A DNA stretch of 12,362 bases from JBDREF01 sp043820045 (GCA_043820045.1 JBDREF010000399.1:1-12362), one strand, 5' to 3'. Numbered from the stretch's first letter, positions 1 to 8,029 are shown. Numbers and translations: made by a program. The notes: generated from the sequence alone by a model not told the origin.

Positions 1-1
1 G

Positions 2-1045
2 AGCAAGAAGCCGTACCGCGCCGGCACTTTTCCAGAGGGTGCATGGAAGGGCCGCGGCTACCTTACGCCAGAGGCAATCGCTCAAATGGAAGAGTTCAAC
101 AAGGCCGATCCCAAGATGCAGGGCAGAGGCCCGGCGTTCGAAGCCGCCGACGTTCCGGACAACGCATACCCCGACGGTTGCAACACGGACCACGCCATCG
201 AGGAGCTGAACCGCCTCAAGAGCAAGCCCTTCTTCATGGCCATGGGTTTCTACAAGCCACACTTGCCATTCAACTCGCCGAAAAAGTACTGGGACATGTA
301 CAAGCGCGAAGATATCAAACTCGCGGACAACAACTTCATCCCCATGAACGCCCCCACGTACGCGACGACTGACTGGGGCGAACTGCGAAACTATTACGGC
401 ATTCCGAAGAAAGGCCCCTGCTCCGACGAGTTGGCCCAGCAATTGATACACGGCTATTATGCCTGCGTCTCATATACAGATGCGATGGTCGGCAGGCTGC
501 TTGACGAACTCGACCGCCTCGAACTGAGCGACAACACAGTGATTATCCTCTGGGGCGACCACGGCTGGAAGCTCGGCGAGCACGCCGGCTGGTGCAAGCA
601 CACGAACTTCGAACTCGACACGCACGTGCCCATGATCCTCAGCGTGCCCGGCGCCAAAACTGCCGGACGGCGAACTAAGGCTTTTACCGAATACGTCGAT
701 ATCTATCCGACGCTCTGCCAGGCGTGCGGCCTGGCGATACCGGGACATCTTGAGGGACTGAGCATGATGCCCCTCGTTGAGGACCCCGACCGCCCGTGGA
801 AGAAAGCCGCGTTCAGCCAGTATCCCCGCGGCAAGGTCATGGGCTACACCATGCGAACCGAACGCTTCCGCTACACCGAATGGCAAGACCGCAAGACCGG
901 CGAGGTGATGGCCCGCGAATTGTACGACCACGAGAAAGACCCGCAGGAGAACATCAACGCCGCCGCGCTGCCGCAATACGAAGAGGACATAAAGCAACTG
1001 GCCCGCATGTTAGGGCGAGGCTGGCGCGCCGCCCTGCCGGGATAA
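2..1045 (+). CDS. Sulfatase, iduronate-2-sulfatase-like, 5' end outside window
   Basis: This is the C-terminal part (about 347 residues) of a type I sulfatase, a hydrolase of sulfate esters, probably on sulfated polysaccharides. The frame is open from base 2, so the gene starts left of the window and the formylglycine CxPSR-type motif cannot be seen. FFMAMGFYKPHLPF near 230-275 and the block WGDHGWKLGEHAGW (551-592) are typical of the iduronate-2-sulfatase group. Asp and His of GDHG (557-562) should bind the metal, and the Lys at 596-598 matches the sulfate-binding Lys of that group. The end has the usual sulfatase LYDHEKDPQE segment, and the stop is TAA at 1043-1045. The export signal would also lie in the missing part. 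The exact substrate cannot be read from the sequence. Confidence 0.93.
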   Translation, partial: SKKPYRAGTFPEGAWKGRGYLTPEAIAQMEEFNKADPKMQGRGPAFEAADVPDNAYPDGCNTDHAIEELNRLKSKPFFMAMGFYKPHLPFNSPKKYWDMYKREDIKLADNNFIPMNAPTYATTDWGELRNYYGIPKKGPCSDELAQQLIHGYYACVSYTDAMVGRLLDELDRLELSDNTVIILWGDHGWKLGEHAGWCKHTNFELDTHVPMILSVPGAKTAGRRTKAFTEYVDIYPTLCQACGLAIPGHLEGLSMMPLVEDPDRPWKKAAFSQYPRGKVMGYTMRTERFRYTEWQDRKTGEVMARELYDHEKDPQENINAAALPQYEEDIKQLARMLGRGWRAALPG

Positions 1046-1093
1046 CGTTCCGCTCCCAATACGCCGGGAGCGGAATCATGATGAAACGCAGTA

Positions 1094-1198
1094 TGTCATC
1101 TCGAGCGAAACGCAGCGTAGCCGAGAGATCTGGCCGGCGAAAGGCAATGGCTCTTCGAAGCCAGATTCCTCCACTCGCTGCGCTCGGTCGGAATGACA
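1094..1198. repeat. Intergenic palindromic repeat, family A, copy 1
   Basis: The element is bounded by TGTCAT and ATGACA and made of two imperfectly mirrored arms. The left arm reads TGTCATCTCGAGCG and ends in AGATCTGG. The right arm begins CCAGATTCCTCCACTCGCTG and ends in CGGTCGGAATGACA. Each arm can also fold on itself (for example TCTCG with CGAGA). The same element recurs at 7860-7989 as the reverse complement. GTCATTCCGA...GAATCTGG intergenic repeats of this style occur in many bacterial genomes. It lies between the sulfatase stop and the convergent gene end at 1336. Confidence 0.8.
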
Positions 1199-1248
1199 CA
1201 AACGTAGGATAGCCAAATTCTTGCCCTGCCCTAAGGTGTCCCTTAGGC

Positions 1249-1297
1249 AGGACGAGGGACGCAGCGTCCATCGTCTATCGTCCTCCTCGTCCATCGT
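1249..1297 (-). repeat. GACGANN heptad tandem repeat, family B, copy 1
   Basis: Read on the minus strand, the tract is built of 7-base units GACGATG, GACGATA and GACGAGG, with one unit expanded by GAG. It starts about 40 bases after the stop of the gene that ends at 1336. A second tract of the same family lies just after the stop of ispD (8343-8390). It has no coding sense that I can see. Confidence 0.6.
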
Positions 1298-1335
1298 TGC
1301 AGCCCGCAGGGTGCGATGAAATCACACCGTGTTGC

Positions 1336-3231
1336 TCATGCGTCGTTCGAGCGGTCTTTGCGCTTCTGCCGTTGCAGCTCTTCCTGTTTCTTGATCTGCG
1401 GAATAAGCGTCTCGAATGCAGCTTTGATTTCCATCAAGTGCTTTTTCGGCAGCGACATCTGCAGCGTCATTTTGCCATCGGCAACCGTACGGCCGGAAAA
1501 TGCTATACTGCTTTGCGTCGGAACCTCGAGCTTCGGACGAGACTCGCCGGCGGGCACGGGCATAAAACTCGTCACCATATTCAACATGCGGACATAATTA
1601 AAGGCACCGACAACATCCGCCTGGCCGCTGTCGGCAAGTGTATTCATAGCCGCCTTCATCTCCGAGCCGACCTGCTTTGGACCGCCGGCCCTGACCTGGT
1701 CTATCAGCTCGCGAATCCCTTTGTCCGCACCGCCGCCGATTGAATAGACGCAATAGCCGTCCACGAAGGCCCAGCGGTAATCAAGTGTATCTCCATAGAT
1801 TTTCTCGATCACCTCGGTCTGCATCAAGGCATCGTCTCCAAAATCGAAATCCACTTTGGCCGTATCTATCCTGACCCCTTTGTAAGTCTCGTTGTCGCGT
1901 TCGACCTTGAAACTCAGGTCCATGCCGAAGCCCTTATACAGCTTGCCGAAGGCTCCATCCCGCATCATCTTCAACTGCTCTTCTATCACATCCCTGAACG
2001 CCTTCTCGTCGCCGATCTTGATGACGTACTTTATTGCAATCGCCGGGGAACTTGTGCCCGTAGGCCCGAAGCTTATGGCTAACGACTCGCCCATCGCGTC
2101 GATTGCCTTGACCGTAAGCTTCTTGATTCCCTCCATGTCCGCCGTAGAAACGGCCCCCGGCGCCATAGTACCCATCAGCTCTATCAGTTTCACATAAGCC
2201 GACTTCAAACTCGCACGGTCAACCTTGCCGGTCATATTCATTATCGCACCATCGTCGAGATAGCCCAACATATCGCCGAAGTCGCCTTCCAACGGACTAC
2301 CTATTGTCGCGGCAAAGTCCGTCCCCGGTACGGCCTTGACACCGACAGTAACGTTGCACATCTCGGAAGTAGGCGACAAGCCCACCATAATGTGGTCGGT
2401 CCCGCCCATCAGCATCTTGAAAATGCCCGCATACAGGCCAATTACGGCGGAAGGATCGACCATCGCAGGGCCCTGCCCTTCTTCCTTCATCTTTTGCAGT
2501 TGGGCTTTAATCTGCCCGAGCTTACCGGCAACCATCGGCTCGACCAGCTTCGATCCGGCCTTGACGTTCAAATAGAGCAATACCGGCGAAGCAGCGGCCA
2601 TCTTCCTCTCGTCTTCGTCGAGACTCCTTTGAAGGCTCCGCTTTCTCTGAGCCCCTGCCCCCAAGGGGATCAGTTTCCTGACGCCGAGCAGCTTGTCCCG
2701 AGCATCGGGCGGGCAAAGCAATGCAAAACGGCCAACATTTACCACCAGGGCACGGGGCTTGCCATCAGCCGTAATGGTCGAAATACCCTCAGCATCAGGC
2801 TGGCCGCAGTTGGGATTGCGGGAAATGAAATTCTCGTACTTATTGACGGAAACCAGGGCACCTAAGAAGATATTTCCCATCGGACCCCGGGCCGGCTCGT
2901 CGGACGGGATTTCGACGCCGAAGACTGCGATGCCACCTTTTCTGTTGACGCCGGGCAGCTTCTCATTGCCCAATAGACTGCCTAATTTGGAAAATGCCGC
3001 CGTCTTCGCATCGAAAGGCTCCGGCGCAACGCCCTTCAAAAACTCGTTAGCCGCATCGAGAGTACCCTCAAGCCCGGCGATGCGCACGCAGAACAAGCTC
3101 TCGCCCGGAACCGAGCCCAAAATTCCCCCGCGCCTCGCGGATTCGGCCGCCCCATGGCACAAACCGCCGACCGCCAAAGCAAACACTGTCGCCGCAAGTA
3201 CGGCGTTTCTAATATTCCTCAAACCTGACAT
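1336..3231 (-). CDS. Secreted protein of unknown function, 631 aa
   Basis: The N-terminus (residues 1-28, basic MSGLRNIR followed by a hydrophobic run AVLAATVFALAVGGL) is a Sec-type signal peptide, so the protein should leave the cytoplasm. The mature part opens with VPGESLFCVRIAGLEGTLD, a form I associate with large secreted planctomycete proteins of unknown role, distantly like DUF3352-type proteins. I could not assign a domain. There are no membrane segments after the signal, and the C-terminus is strongly charged (KKQEELQRQKRKDRSNDA). The ATG at 3231 is well supported: AGGAG at 3237-3241 sits five bases upstream. The gene lies downstream of the VIT/VWA gene on the same strand but is separated from it by about 390 bases with remnant DNA, so it is probably transcribed alone. 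Confidence 0.85.
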   Translation of the reverse strand: MSGLRNIRNAVLAATVFALAVGGLCHGAAESARRGGILGSVPGESLFCVRIAGLEGTLDAANEFLKGVAPEPFDAKTAAFSKLGSLLGNEKLPGVNRKGGIAVFGVEIPSDEPARGPMGNIFLGALVSVNKYENFISRNPNCGQPDAEGISTITADGKPRALVVNVGRFALLCPPDARDKLLGVRKLIPLGAGAQRKRSLQRSLDEDERKMAAASPVLLYLNVKAGSKLVEPMVAGKLGQIKAQLQKMKEEGQGPAMVDPSAVIGLYAGIFKMLMGGTDHIMVGLSPTSEMCNVTVGVKAVPGTDFAATIGSPLEGDFGDMLGYLDDGAIMNMTGKVDRASLKSAYVKLIELMGTMAPGAVSTADMEGIKKLTVKAIDAMGESLAISFGPTGTSSPAIAIKYVIKIGDEKAFRDVIEEQLKMMRDGAFGKLYKGFGMDLSFKVERDNETYKGVRIDTAKVDFDFGDDALMQTEVIEKIYGDTLDYRWAFVDGYCVYSIGGGADKGIRELIDQVRAGGPKQVGSEMKAAMNTLADSGQADVVGAFNYVRMLNMVTSFMPVPAGESRPKLEVPTQSSIAFSGRTVADGKMTLQMSLPKKHLMEIKAAFETLIPQIKKQEELQRQKRKDRSNDA

Positions 3232-3459
3232 GATTACTCCTTTCCCAAATTGACCCGATATTTGAAGTTTCTGCCGTCTGATAATAGTAATTACGCACGA
3301 GAAACAGAAAGATTGCAGCTTTTTCGCCTGATAAAGATAAATTTAGCGGATTTACCTCGCGAGATAAAGTCTAAAGCTGCGAAATACGTAGTTACCACAG
3401 TCGGCGCCCGAGAGCAATGCATTTGCCTGAGATGAGAGTCAAGTTCCTGGTCGCTGTGA

Positions 3460-3585
3460 TTGATATCGGATAAGGCATTGATGTGCCCGAAGTGCGGCCC
3501 GGCGATAGGATTTGTCGCTATTGGCGGAGGTGCGGTCGGTTACTATGCGCTCGGCGGCGGAGCATGAGGAGTCCACGCCGTTAGG
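3460..3585 (+). pseudogene. Remnant of a CPxCG / Gly-rich repeat protein with internal stop
   Basis: From ATG 3481 a 28-residue frame begins MCPKCG and then runs as a ten-residue repeat, FVAIGGGAVG then YYALGGGA, before TGA at 3565-3567. After the TGA the same frame gives GVHAV, which continues the repeat register (FVAI / YYAL / VHAV) at the right spacing. The stop therefore falls at the ninth position of the second repeat and looks like a nonsense change in a longer coding sequence. CPxCG followed by such repeats suggests a zinc-ribbon head on a small membrane protein. It could instead be a real 28-aa peptide, but no ribosome binding site of note precedes it. Confidence 0.45.
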
Positions 3586-3623
3586 CACAACATCCTATTG
3601 TTAGGTTTACCCTCGAGAATGCG

Positions 3624-6197
3624 TCAATTCTGGACGGTTGTATCATACCGCACACCTTCAGGAACAGGCACCGGGACGGCAACCGTGGTGCCGTAATCTC
3701 CGGCGGTCTTTCGCGAGGAATCGACGGCGATGAAAGCCGTGTAAGCCGACATGAGACCATACTCAAGTGCAACCTGCTTGATCTCGCCGGTCAGATCCGA
3801 ATCGGTATCGTATGTGGCTTGATTGGCAAGAGTCTCGATCCTCTTGCGGGCCCAGACGCAGGGGATGCCGGGATGCGTAGAAGCGGAATCGGTGAGATTG
3901 ACCGGAATGTCTATGGCCTGAGTCAGGTCTCCCACTTTGCCCGTGACGCGAATGGTTGTGTCGCGCCGGCCTTTGAACCGGCCGGTGATGATTACGGGAC
4001 GCCCGACGAAAAGGTCCGGGATACTGCTCGGGTACATATCTGTCACCTGCATGTCGCCCCAGCCGATAGCAACATCGGCAAGGGCCGGATGGCTGATGCG
4101 CTCGTAGAATAAATCAACGGTCTCGGCGGCGCTGTCATCGATGCCGATATAGGCAACCGCACCTTTTCCGAGCTTGGCCATCCGGTCGAGCAGGTATCGG
4201 TTGACCGATGAGCCGACGCCGAAGCTGAAAATCCGGCTGGCACCGAGACGCTGATGGACCGCGGCGAGGATTTCGGATTCGTTGCCTATGAAACCATCGG
4301 TCATGAACGAGACCAGACGGAACCTGCGCGGGTCGTGGTTGAAATCCAGGGCCGCTTTGATGCCCTCGATCATCATTGTGCCGCCGCTGCCGCGAAGCGA
4401 CTCGACGTACGCCAAGGCCTTGCGGATATTCTCAGGCGTTGCGGGCAGAGGATTCGCCCCGAGCTGCGAGGCGTTATTTGAAAAGCGGATGACCTGAAAG
4501 GTATCGTCCGGTTCGAGTTTCTTCAAAGCGCGAGTAATAGCCTCCTTGGCCTTGGCAATTGGTTTGCCGCTCATGCTGCCGGAGCAGTCGAGGACAAAGA
4601 TCATCTCCATAGGCGCACGTTTGAGATACGAAAGATTCTCCGGCGGATAGAGCATCAGCGTGAAGAATCCGCCCCGCTCGTCACGGTGCGTCACCAGGGC
4701 CGATTTTACGGTTTTGCCGGCGACCTTATAGCGGAGGACGAAGTCCTTGTTGGGGATGCTGTCGAGGCTGCTGAGCTTGATCGTCCGCCTTTCGCGGCTG
4801 GCGGAGCTGTTGGTGACGACATGGCTGGGACAGGCCACCTGTTCGATTGCCACGCCGGCGTCGATATCTACGGCCAGCGAAATATCGTGCCCGCTGCGCT
4901 CGCCGGGCTTTAAGTACTGAACTTCGGTCTTCTGGCCCGAGATGCCGGGTTTGCCGCGTGCGACGGCGCCGACTCCCTCGGTAGAGCACGGCGGATTGAA
5001 TCGCGGCCCGACAACCATCGGAAAGACAAACTCGTACCAGCCGTCCGCGTAGGCCAACGTGTTGAAGTACTTGATATTGACGTCGATTGATTTGCCCGGC
5101 TCTATGTTGGCGACCTTCTGCGTGAAGATGTTTTGCCGTTCCTGGGTAAGAAGCGAGGCGACATAGCCCTGGCTCCTGGCCTGCCGGTAAATCTCCTCGG
5201 CCTCTTTGCGCTCTCGAATAATGCCGCGGATTCGCCGCTCGCCGATTGTCATAATGAACTCGTTGATCGCCGCGTTCTGCGGCAACGGGAAGACGTACAC
5301 TGCTTCGATCTTCTCGCCGTACGGATTGTGAAACTTCTGAGTGACATCGACAGTAGCGATATAGCCGCTGATTTGTCCTTGCACATCGGTATGTTTGAGC
5401 GGCAGCGGTATTTCTTTTTCCTCTTTCGGGAGTTTGGCCAACATAGCCCCGCAACCGGGCGTATCCTCGCCGCGCGGAACCGCCTGCATCTCGTATTTGG
5501 CTATCACCCAAATCTCATCGGCTGAAACATTCATCAATTCGGCATATGCCCGGTTGGCCGAAGGGGGCTGCATTGGTTTGCCCGGAGCGATACCCGGGAC
5601 ATTGACATTGTTCCGCCCGGAAACGCGAGCTCCTCCAAGCATTCCTCCTCCAAATCCTCCTGCTGTTGGCGCCGGCTGGTCCATTCCCTTCCACACATAA
5701 TCGACCTTGCGATCATACTTGAGTTCTGATGTATCTCTTCCAAGTAACTCGCCCGTGATTGGTAAATCTCCCAGTACCGGCCCCGGGCCATTCAAGGCCT
5801 TGGGGCGCGTCTGTTCGCGCGCAGAGTTACGTTCGTGGCCGGTTACGTTGAATATCACAGGATCCCTGTTCTCAATCGGTGATGTAACGGTAGCCGTACC
5901 GTCAAAGGCAACATCGGAGTCGGTTTGTGTTTGTAGTTTGTCCGCTACGTCCAGCTCTGTGCCTTGTTGCTCGATAATTTGACTTTCATCTTCCGGCTGC
6001 GGCTCTAACTCGCTTGTTAACGGTTCGGTAGCGGGCTCCCTGTATGCGGCGGATGGTGCTGCCCCCTCGTTCAGATTATCCGCGGCTCGCCGGGACGCGC
6101 TTTCTCGAAACGATGAGCAACCAACGATCCCATAGCCGATCAATACTGCAACGATAAGGCCGAGAAGAACTAATGTGATTAGTGTTTTCGTTCTCAC
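3624..6197 (-). CDS. VIT and von Willebrand A domain lipoprotein, 857 aa
   Basis: This is a large envelope protein with the domain pair of inter-alpha-trypsin inhibitor heavy chains. The N-terminus is a hydrophobic segment ending in a lipobox, IVGC (Cys27). A low-complexity linker follows to about residue 260, with a Gly-rich patch GGFGGGMLGG at 180-189. The VIT domain spans about 265-395 (VYVFPLPQNAAINEF). The VWA domain spans about 531-690 with a complete metal site: D537-x-S539-x-S541, T607 and D634. The end has YGLMSAYTAFIAVD, usual in this family. Such proteins are thought to bind other proteins through the metal site. The start is GTG, with AGGAG at 6206-6210 eight bases before it. It lies three bases after the preceding gene and is the last of four genes in the sigma factor unit. 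No sortase motif is visible. Confidence 0.93.
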   Translation of the reverse strand: MRTKTLITLVLLGLIVAVLIGYGIVGCSSFRESASRRAADNLNEGAAPSAAYREPATEPLTSELEPQPEDESQIIEQQGTELDVADKLQTQTDSDVAFDGTATVTSPIENRDPVIFNVTGHERNSAREQTRPKALNGPGPVLGDLPITGELLGRDTSELKYDRKVDYVWKGMDQPAPTAGGFGGGMLGGARVSGRNNVNVPGIAPGKPMQPPSANRAYAELMNVSADEIWVIAKYEMQAVPRGEDTPGCGAMLAKLPKEEKEIPLPLKHTDVQGQISGYIATVDVTQKFHNPYGEKIEAVYVFPLPQNAAINEFIMTIGERRIRGIIRERKEAEEIYRQARSQGYVASLLTQERQNIFTQKVANIEPGKSIDVNIKYFNTLAYADGWYEFVFPMVVGPRFNPPCSTEGVGAVARGKPGISGQKTEVQYLKPGERSGHDISLAVDIDAGVAIEQVACPSHVVTNSSASRERRTIKLSSLDSIPNKDFVLRYKVAGKTVKSALVTHRDERGGFFTLMLYPPENLSYLKRAPMEMIFVLDCSGSMSGKPIAKAKEAITRALKKLEPDDTFQVIRFSNNASQLGANPLPATPENIRKALAYVESLRGSGGTMMIEGIKAALDFNHDPRRFRLVSFMTDGFIGNESEILAAVHQRLGASRIFSFGVGSSVNRYLLDRMAKLGKGAVAYIGIDDSAAETVDLFYERISHPALADVAIGWGDMQVTDMYPSSIPDLFVGRPVIITGRFKGRRDTTIRVTGKVGDLTQAIDIPVNLTDSASTHPGIPCVWARKRIETLANQATYDTDSDLTGEIKQVALEYGLMSAYTAFIAVDSSRKTAGDYGTTVAVPVPVPEGVRYDTTVQN

Positions 6198-6200
6198 TTT

Positions 6201-6680
6201 TTATTCTCCTTTTTCGAATGTAATTTCGGCAGGTAATTCTTGTCCGTCTGCGTCGGCGGCGACCGCAAGCTTCAGCTCGTACTCAGGCTCGGCGTCGCCG
6301 ATGATTTGCAGATGCAAAGTTGCGATTCGCGTTTTTGCCTTCGGCAGGTCCTGCTGCGTGCTGAAGGCCGCGACGATGATCCGGTCGTTAGCCAGAGCGG
6401 CCGGGTCGTAATAGGGCGCTTCGGCAAACGCGGGATGCTGCCCGCCTTCGACGCCGACGATCTTAATTTGCCCGACTGTGGCCTTAAGCTCGAACTGAAA
6501 GGCTGCAAGGCTCCGGCTGCCTGAATCGAGATAAATATGAAGCGGAGCAAAACGCACGCCCTTCTGAACAGCCGGATAGTCGCGGTCCGGTCGCTGGGCC
6601 AGAACGGGAACTATCACAAGTACACTGGTTAGAATTATTCCAGTGGTGCAAGCCATCCCTAAGCGGATAATCTTTTTCAT
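6201..6680 (-). CDS. Small secreted protein with cohesin-like pattern, 159 aa
   Basis: A signal peptide (residues 1-29, MKKIIRLGMACTT then hydrophobic, ending PVLAQ) is followed by about 130 residues predicted to be nearly all beta strand. The order of elements, an early strand VRFAPLHIYLD, then LAAFQFELKA, a GxHPAF turn, RIIVAAFST, a loop with LPKAKTRIATLHLQI, and a final strand pair, resembles the cohesin/CBM-like beta sandwich. I rate this as a resemblance, not a firm match. Its ATG shares one base with the TAA of the upstream dockerin gene (TAATG at 6678-6682), and AGGGAG lies just upstream, so translation is probably coupled. The stop is three bases before the GTG of the VIT/VWA gene. 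The obvious guess is that it partners the neighbouring dockerin. Confidence 0.75.
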   Translation of the reverse strand: MKKIIRLGMACTTGIILTSVLVIVPVLAQRPDRDYPAVQKGVRFAPLHIYLDSGSRSLAAFQFELKATVGQIKIVGVEGGQHPAFAEAPYYDPAALANDRIIVAAFSTQQDLPKAKTRIATLHLQIIGDAEPEYELKLAVAADADGQELPAEITFEKGE

Positions 6681-7171
6681 TATAAAACTCCCTTGTCCAG
6701 GCGGACGGCGGCGAAGGCTATAAAGTCCACGTCGCCGCGATTGACCAGGCCGTCGCCGTTAACGTCATAGATTTCTTCTGCGGTCGTAGTTGATTCGATC
6801 TGCCGCGCTAATTTGAAGGCGTCGAGGATGTCCACTCGGCCGTTTCGGTCGATATCAACCGCACGCGATTCGGACCGCACTGAGCGGCCTGCCGGCGGCT
6901 GCGGTTTCTTTGTGAGGTCCAGGCTGAAAGCGAAGATAATAACAGCAGCGGCGGCCGCGACACGCCAGAGGTGGCGCCAGTGGAGTAAACGTCGCCTGTC
7001 CTTGCCCGTTCCCAGGCCGGCAAAATGTTCGCCGGCACGGCTCAAAATCGCCCGGTCCACCTCGGGCGGCACTTGCCCCTGCGGCCTGAAAAGCCCTTTC
7101 AGGTCCGTTTCGAATCTGGTGGAAACCTTCGGTCCCGAATCCTCGTCAAAATGTTTCGTTTTCTCTGCCAT
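6680..7171 (-). CDS. Single-pass membrane protein with external type I dockerin, possible anti-sigma factor, 163 aa
   Basis: The N-terminal 65 residues are soluble and charged (PPEVDRAILSRAGEHF at 35-50). KDRRRLLHWRHLWR precedes a membrane segment at about 68-84, which by the positive-inside rule puts the N-terminus in the cytoplasm. The C-terminus is a two-repeat dockerin. Repeat 1 has D106, D108, N110, D114 and D117. Repeat 2 has D136, N138, D140, N144 and D147. Both fit the calcium loop pattern DxNxDGxVNxxD. There are no cysteines, so the zinc anti-sigma HxxxCxxC motif is absent. The gene lies 80 bases after the ECF sigma gene, the usual place of an anti-sigma factor, hence that suggestion. 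GGAG sits upstream of ATG 7171. Confidence 0.85.
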   Translation of the reverse strand: MAEKTKHFDEDSGPKVSTRFETDLKGLFRPQGQVPPEVDRAILSRAGEHFAGLGTGKDRRRLLHWRHLWRVAAAAAVIIFAFSLDLTKKPQPPAGRSVRSESRAVDIDRNGRVDILDAFKLARQIESTTTAEEIYDVNGDGLVNRGDVDFIAFAAVRLDKGVL

Positions 7172-7251
7172 AATTACTGCTCCAATATGTTAAGCAAACA
7201 AAGACTGCAAAAGGTTCAGCCTTTTTTCGTTTTTTTTGCGATTGGGGGAAA

Positions 7252-7785
7252 TCATTCGAGGAAATAGTCCCGTGCACGGCGGTCGGCTCGCAGCATGTTC
7301 ATGGCGTTGTGCAGGCGTGATTTGACTGTGCCCAAAGGGATATCCAGGGCGACGGCGATCTCGTGCAGGCTCATCGAATCTACGAATCGCATCAGCACGA
7401 CCTCGCGCTGGTCATCGGGCAGTGCGGCGAACACCCCGGCCAGCTCTGCCCGTGAACCCTCGGACTCCTGAGGCGCAGTGGCGGCCAATTCATTTAGCAC
7501 ATCGGTGTCCGAAGAAAACCGGCCGTTCTTGTTGCGCGTGGCCAACGACAGATTTTTGACTGCGGGATAGAGAAACGTCGTCATGGCGGCGGTCAGCTCG
7601 AAGCCGGGGAATTTGCCAAGCAGGTAGGCAAAAGTCTCCTGGAGCACGTCCAGGGCGTCCTCGCGATTGCCGGTAAAACGCCAAGCCAGGCGATAGACCC
7701 AGTCGCAGTATCGGCGGTAAAGGGCCTCGAAGGCGTCCGCATCGCCCTTGTTCGCCGACTCGATCAAATCCCTGTCAGATTCCAT
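7252..7785 (-). CDS. ECF-type RNA polymerase sigma factor, 177 aa
   Basis: Region 2 lies at about residues 7-75, with the core-binding stretch DALDVLQETFAYLL at 43-56. Region 4 lies at about 112-168, with LPDDQREVVLMRFVDSMSL and the helix-turn-helix HEIAVALDIPLGTVKSRL at 141-158. Length and two-domain layout without region 3 are standard for extracytoplasmic-function sigma factors. It redirects RNA polymerase to a small set of promoters, often including its own. ATG 7785 has GGAG at about 7794-7797. It is the first gene of the four-gene unit down to 3624. I could not identify a convincing ECF-type -35/-10 upstream. The subgroup cannot be assigned by eye. Confidence 0.95.
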   Translation of the reverse strand: MESDRDLIESANKGDADAFEALYRRYCDWVYRLAWRFTGNREDALDVLQETFAYLLGKFPGFELTAAMTTFLYPAVKNLSLATRNKNGRFSSDTDVLNELAATAPQESEGSRAELAGVFAALPDDQREVVLMRFVDSMSLHEIAVALDIPLGTVKSRLHNAMNMLRADRRARDYFLE

Positions 7786-7825
7786 GCTTCAAGCTCCGAT
7801 TCGTATTTACTGACCAAAGCCTTTC

Positions 7826-7842
7826 CTTGTCATTCTAACCGA
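7826..7842. repeat. Partial family A repeat arm
   Basis: TTGTCATTCTAACCGAA resembles the first bases of the full family A element that begins 34 bases further on (TTGTCATTCCGACCGAG). It looks like a broken extra copy of one arm. Confidence 0.4.
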
Positions 7843-7859
7843 ACCCCCTGCCCTTTTCT

Positions 7860-7989
7860 TGTCATTCCGACCGAGCGCAGCGAGTGGAGGAATCTGGTTT
7901 CCGCCGCAAGGTGTCCCCGAGGGACAGCAACTGCGACGATTCTTTAGCCAGATCTCTCCATTGCGCCTTCGGCTCCAGTCGAGATGACA
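7860..7989. repeat. Intergenic palindromic repeat, family A, copy 2 (inverted to copy 1)
   Basis: The left arm begins TGTCATTCCGACCGAGCGCA and ends in GGAATCTGG. The right arm begins CCAGATCTCTCCA and ends in TCGAGATGACA. The arm order is that of copy 1 (1094-1198) reverse complemented. The middle differs from copy 1 and carries a short hairpin TGTCCC-CGA-GGGACA at about 7911-7925. It lies upstream of the sigma factor gene, outside its likely promoter. Confidence 0.8.
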
Positions 7990-8029
7990 TGGTCAGGTTA
8001 TCACACGGCTGGCGTTTGACAAGCAGCCA

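Noticed and set aside
470..997. Long minus-strand frame inside the sulfatase gene
   Set aside because: It is antisense to a well-supported sulfatase reading with catalytic motifs. It has no ribosome binding site and no recognisable domain.
1094..1198. CRISPR array
   Set aside because: Only single composite palindromes are present, with no regularly spaced direct repeats and no cas genes in the window.
3315..3380. 8-bp inverted repeat GCAGCTTT/AAAGCTGC as a riboswitch or operator
   Set aside because: The arms are 50 bases apart with no supporting inner structure or known motif.
4726..5511. 261-codon minus-strand frame inside the VIT/VWA gene
   Set aside because: It is the same strand in another phase. 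Its Arg/Gly-rich text is typical of a frame-shifted high-GC reading, while the main frame holds intact VIT and VWA domains.
7205..7240. Terminator between the sigma factor and dockerin genes
   Set aside because: The AAAGG-TTCAG-CCTTT hairpin is followed by T runs only on the plus strand, where no gene ends. On the coding strand it lacks a T tract.
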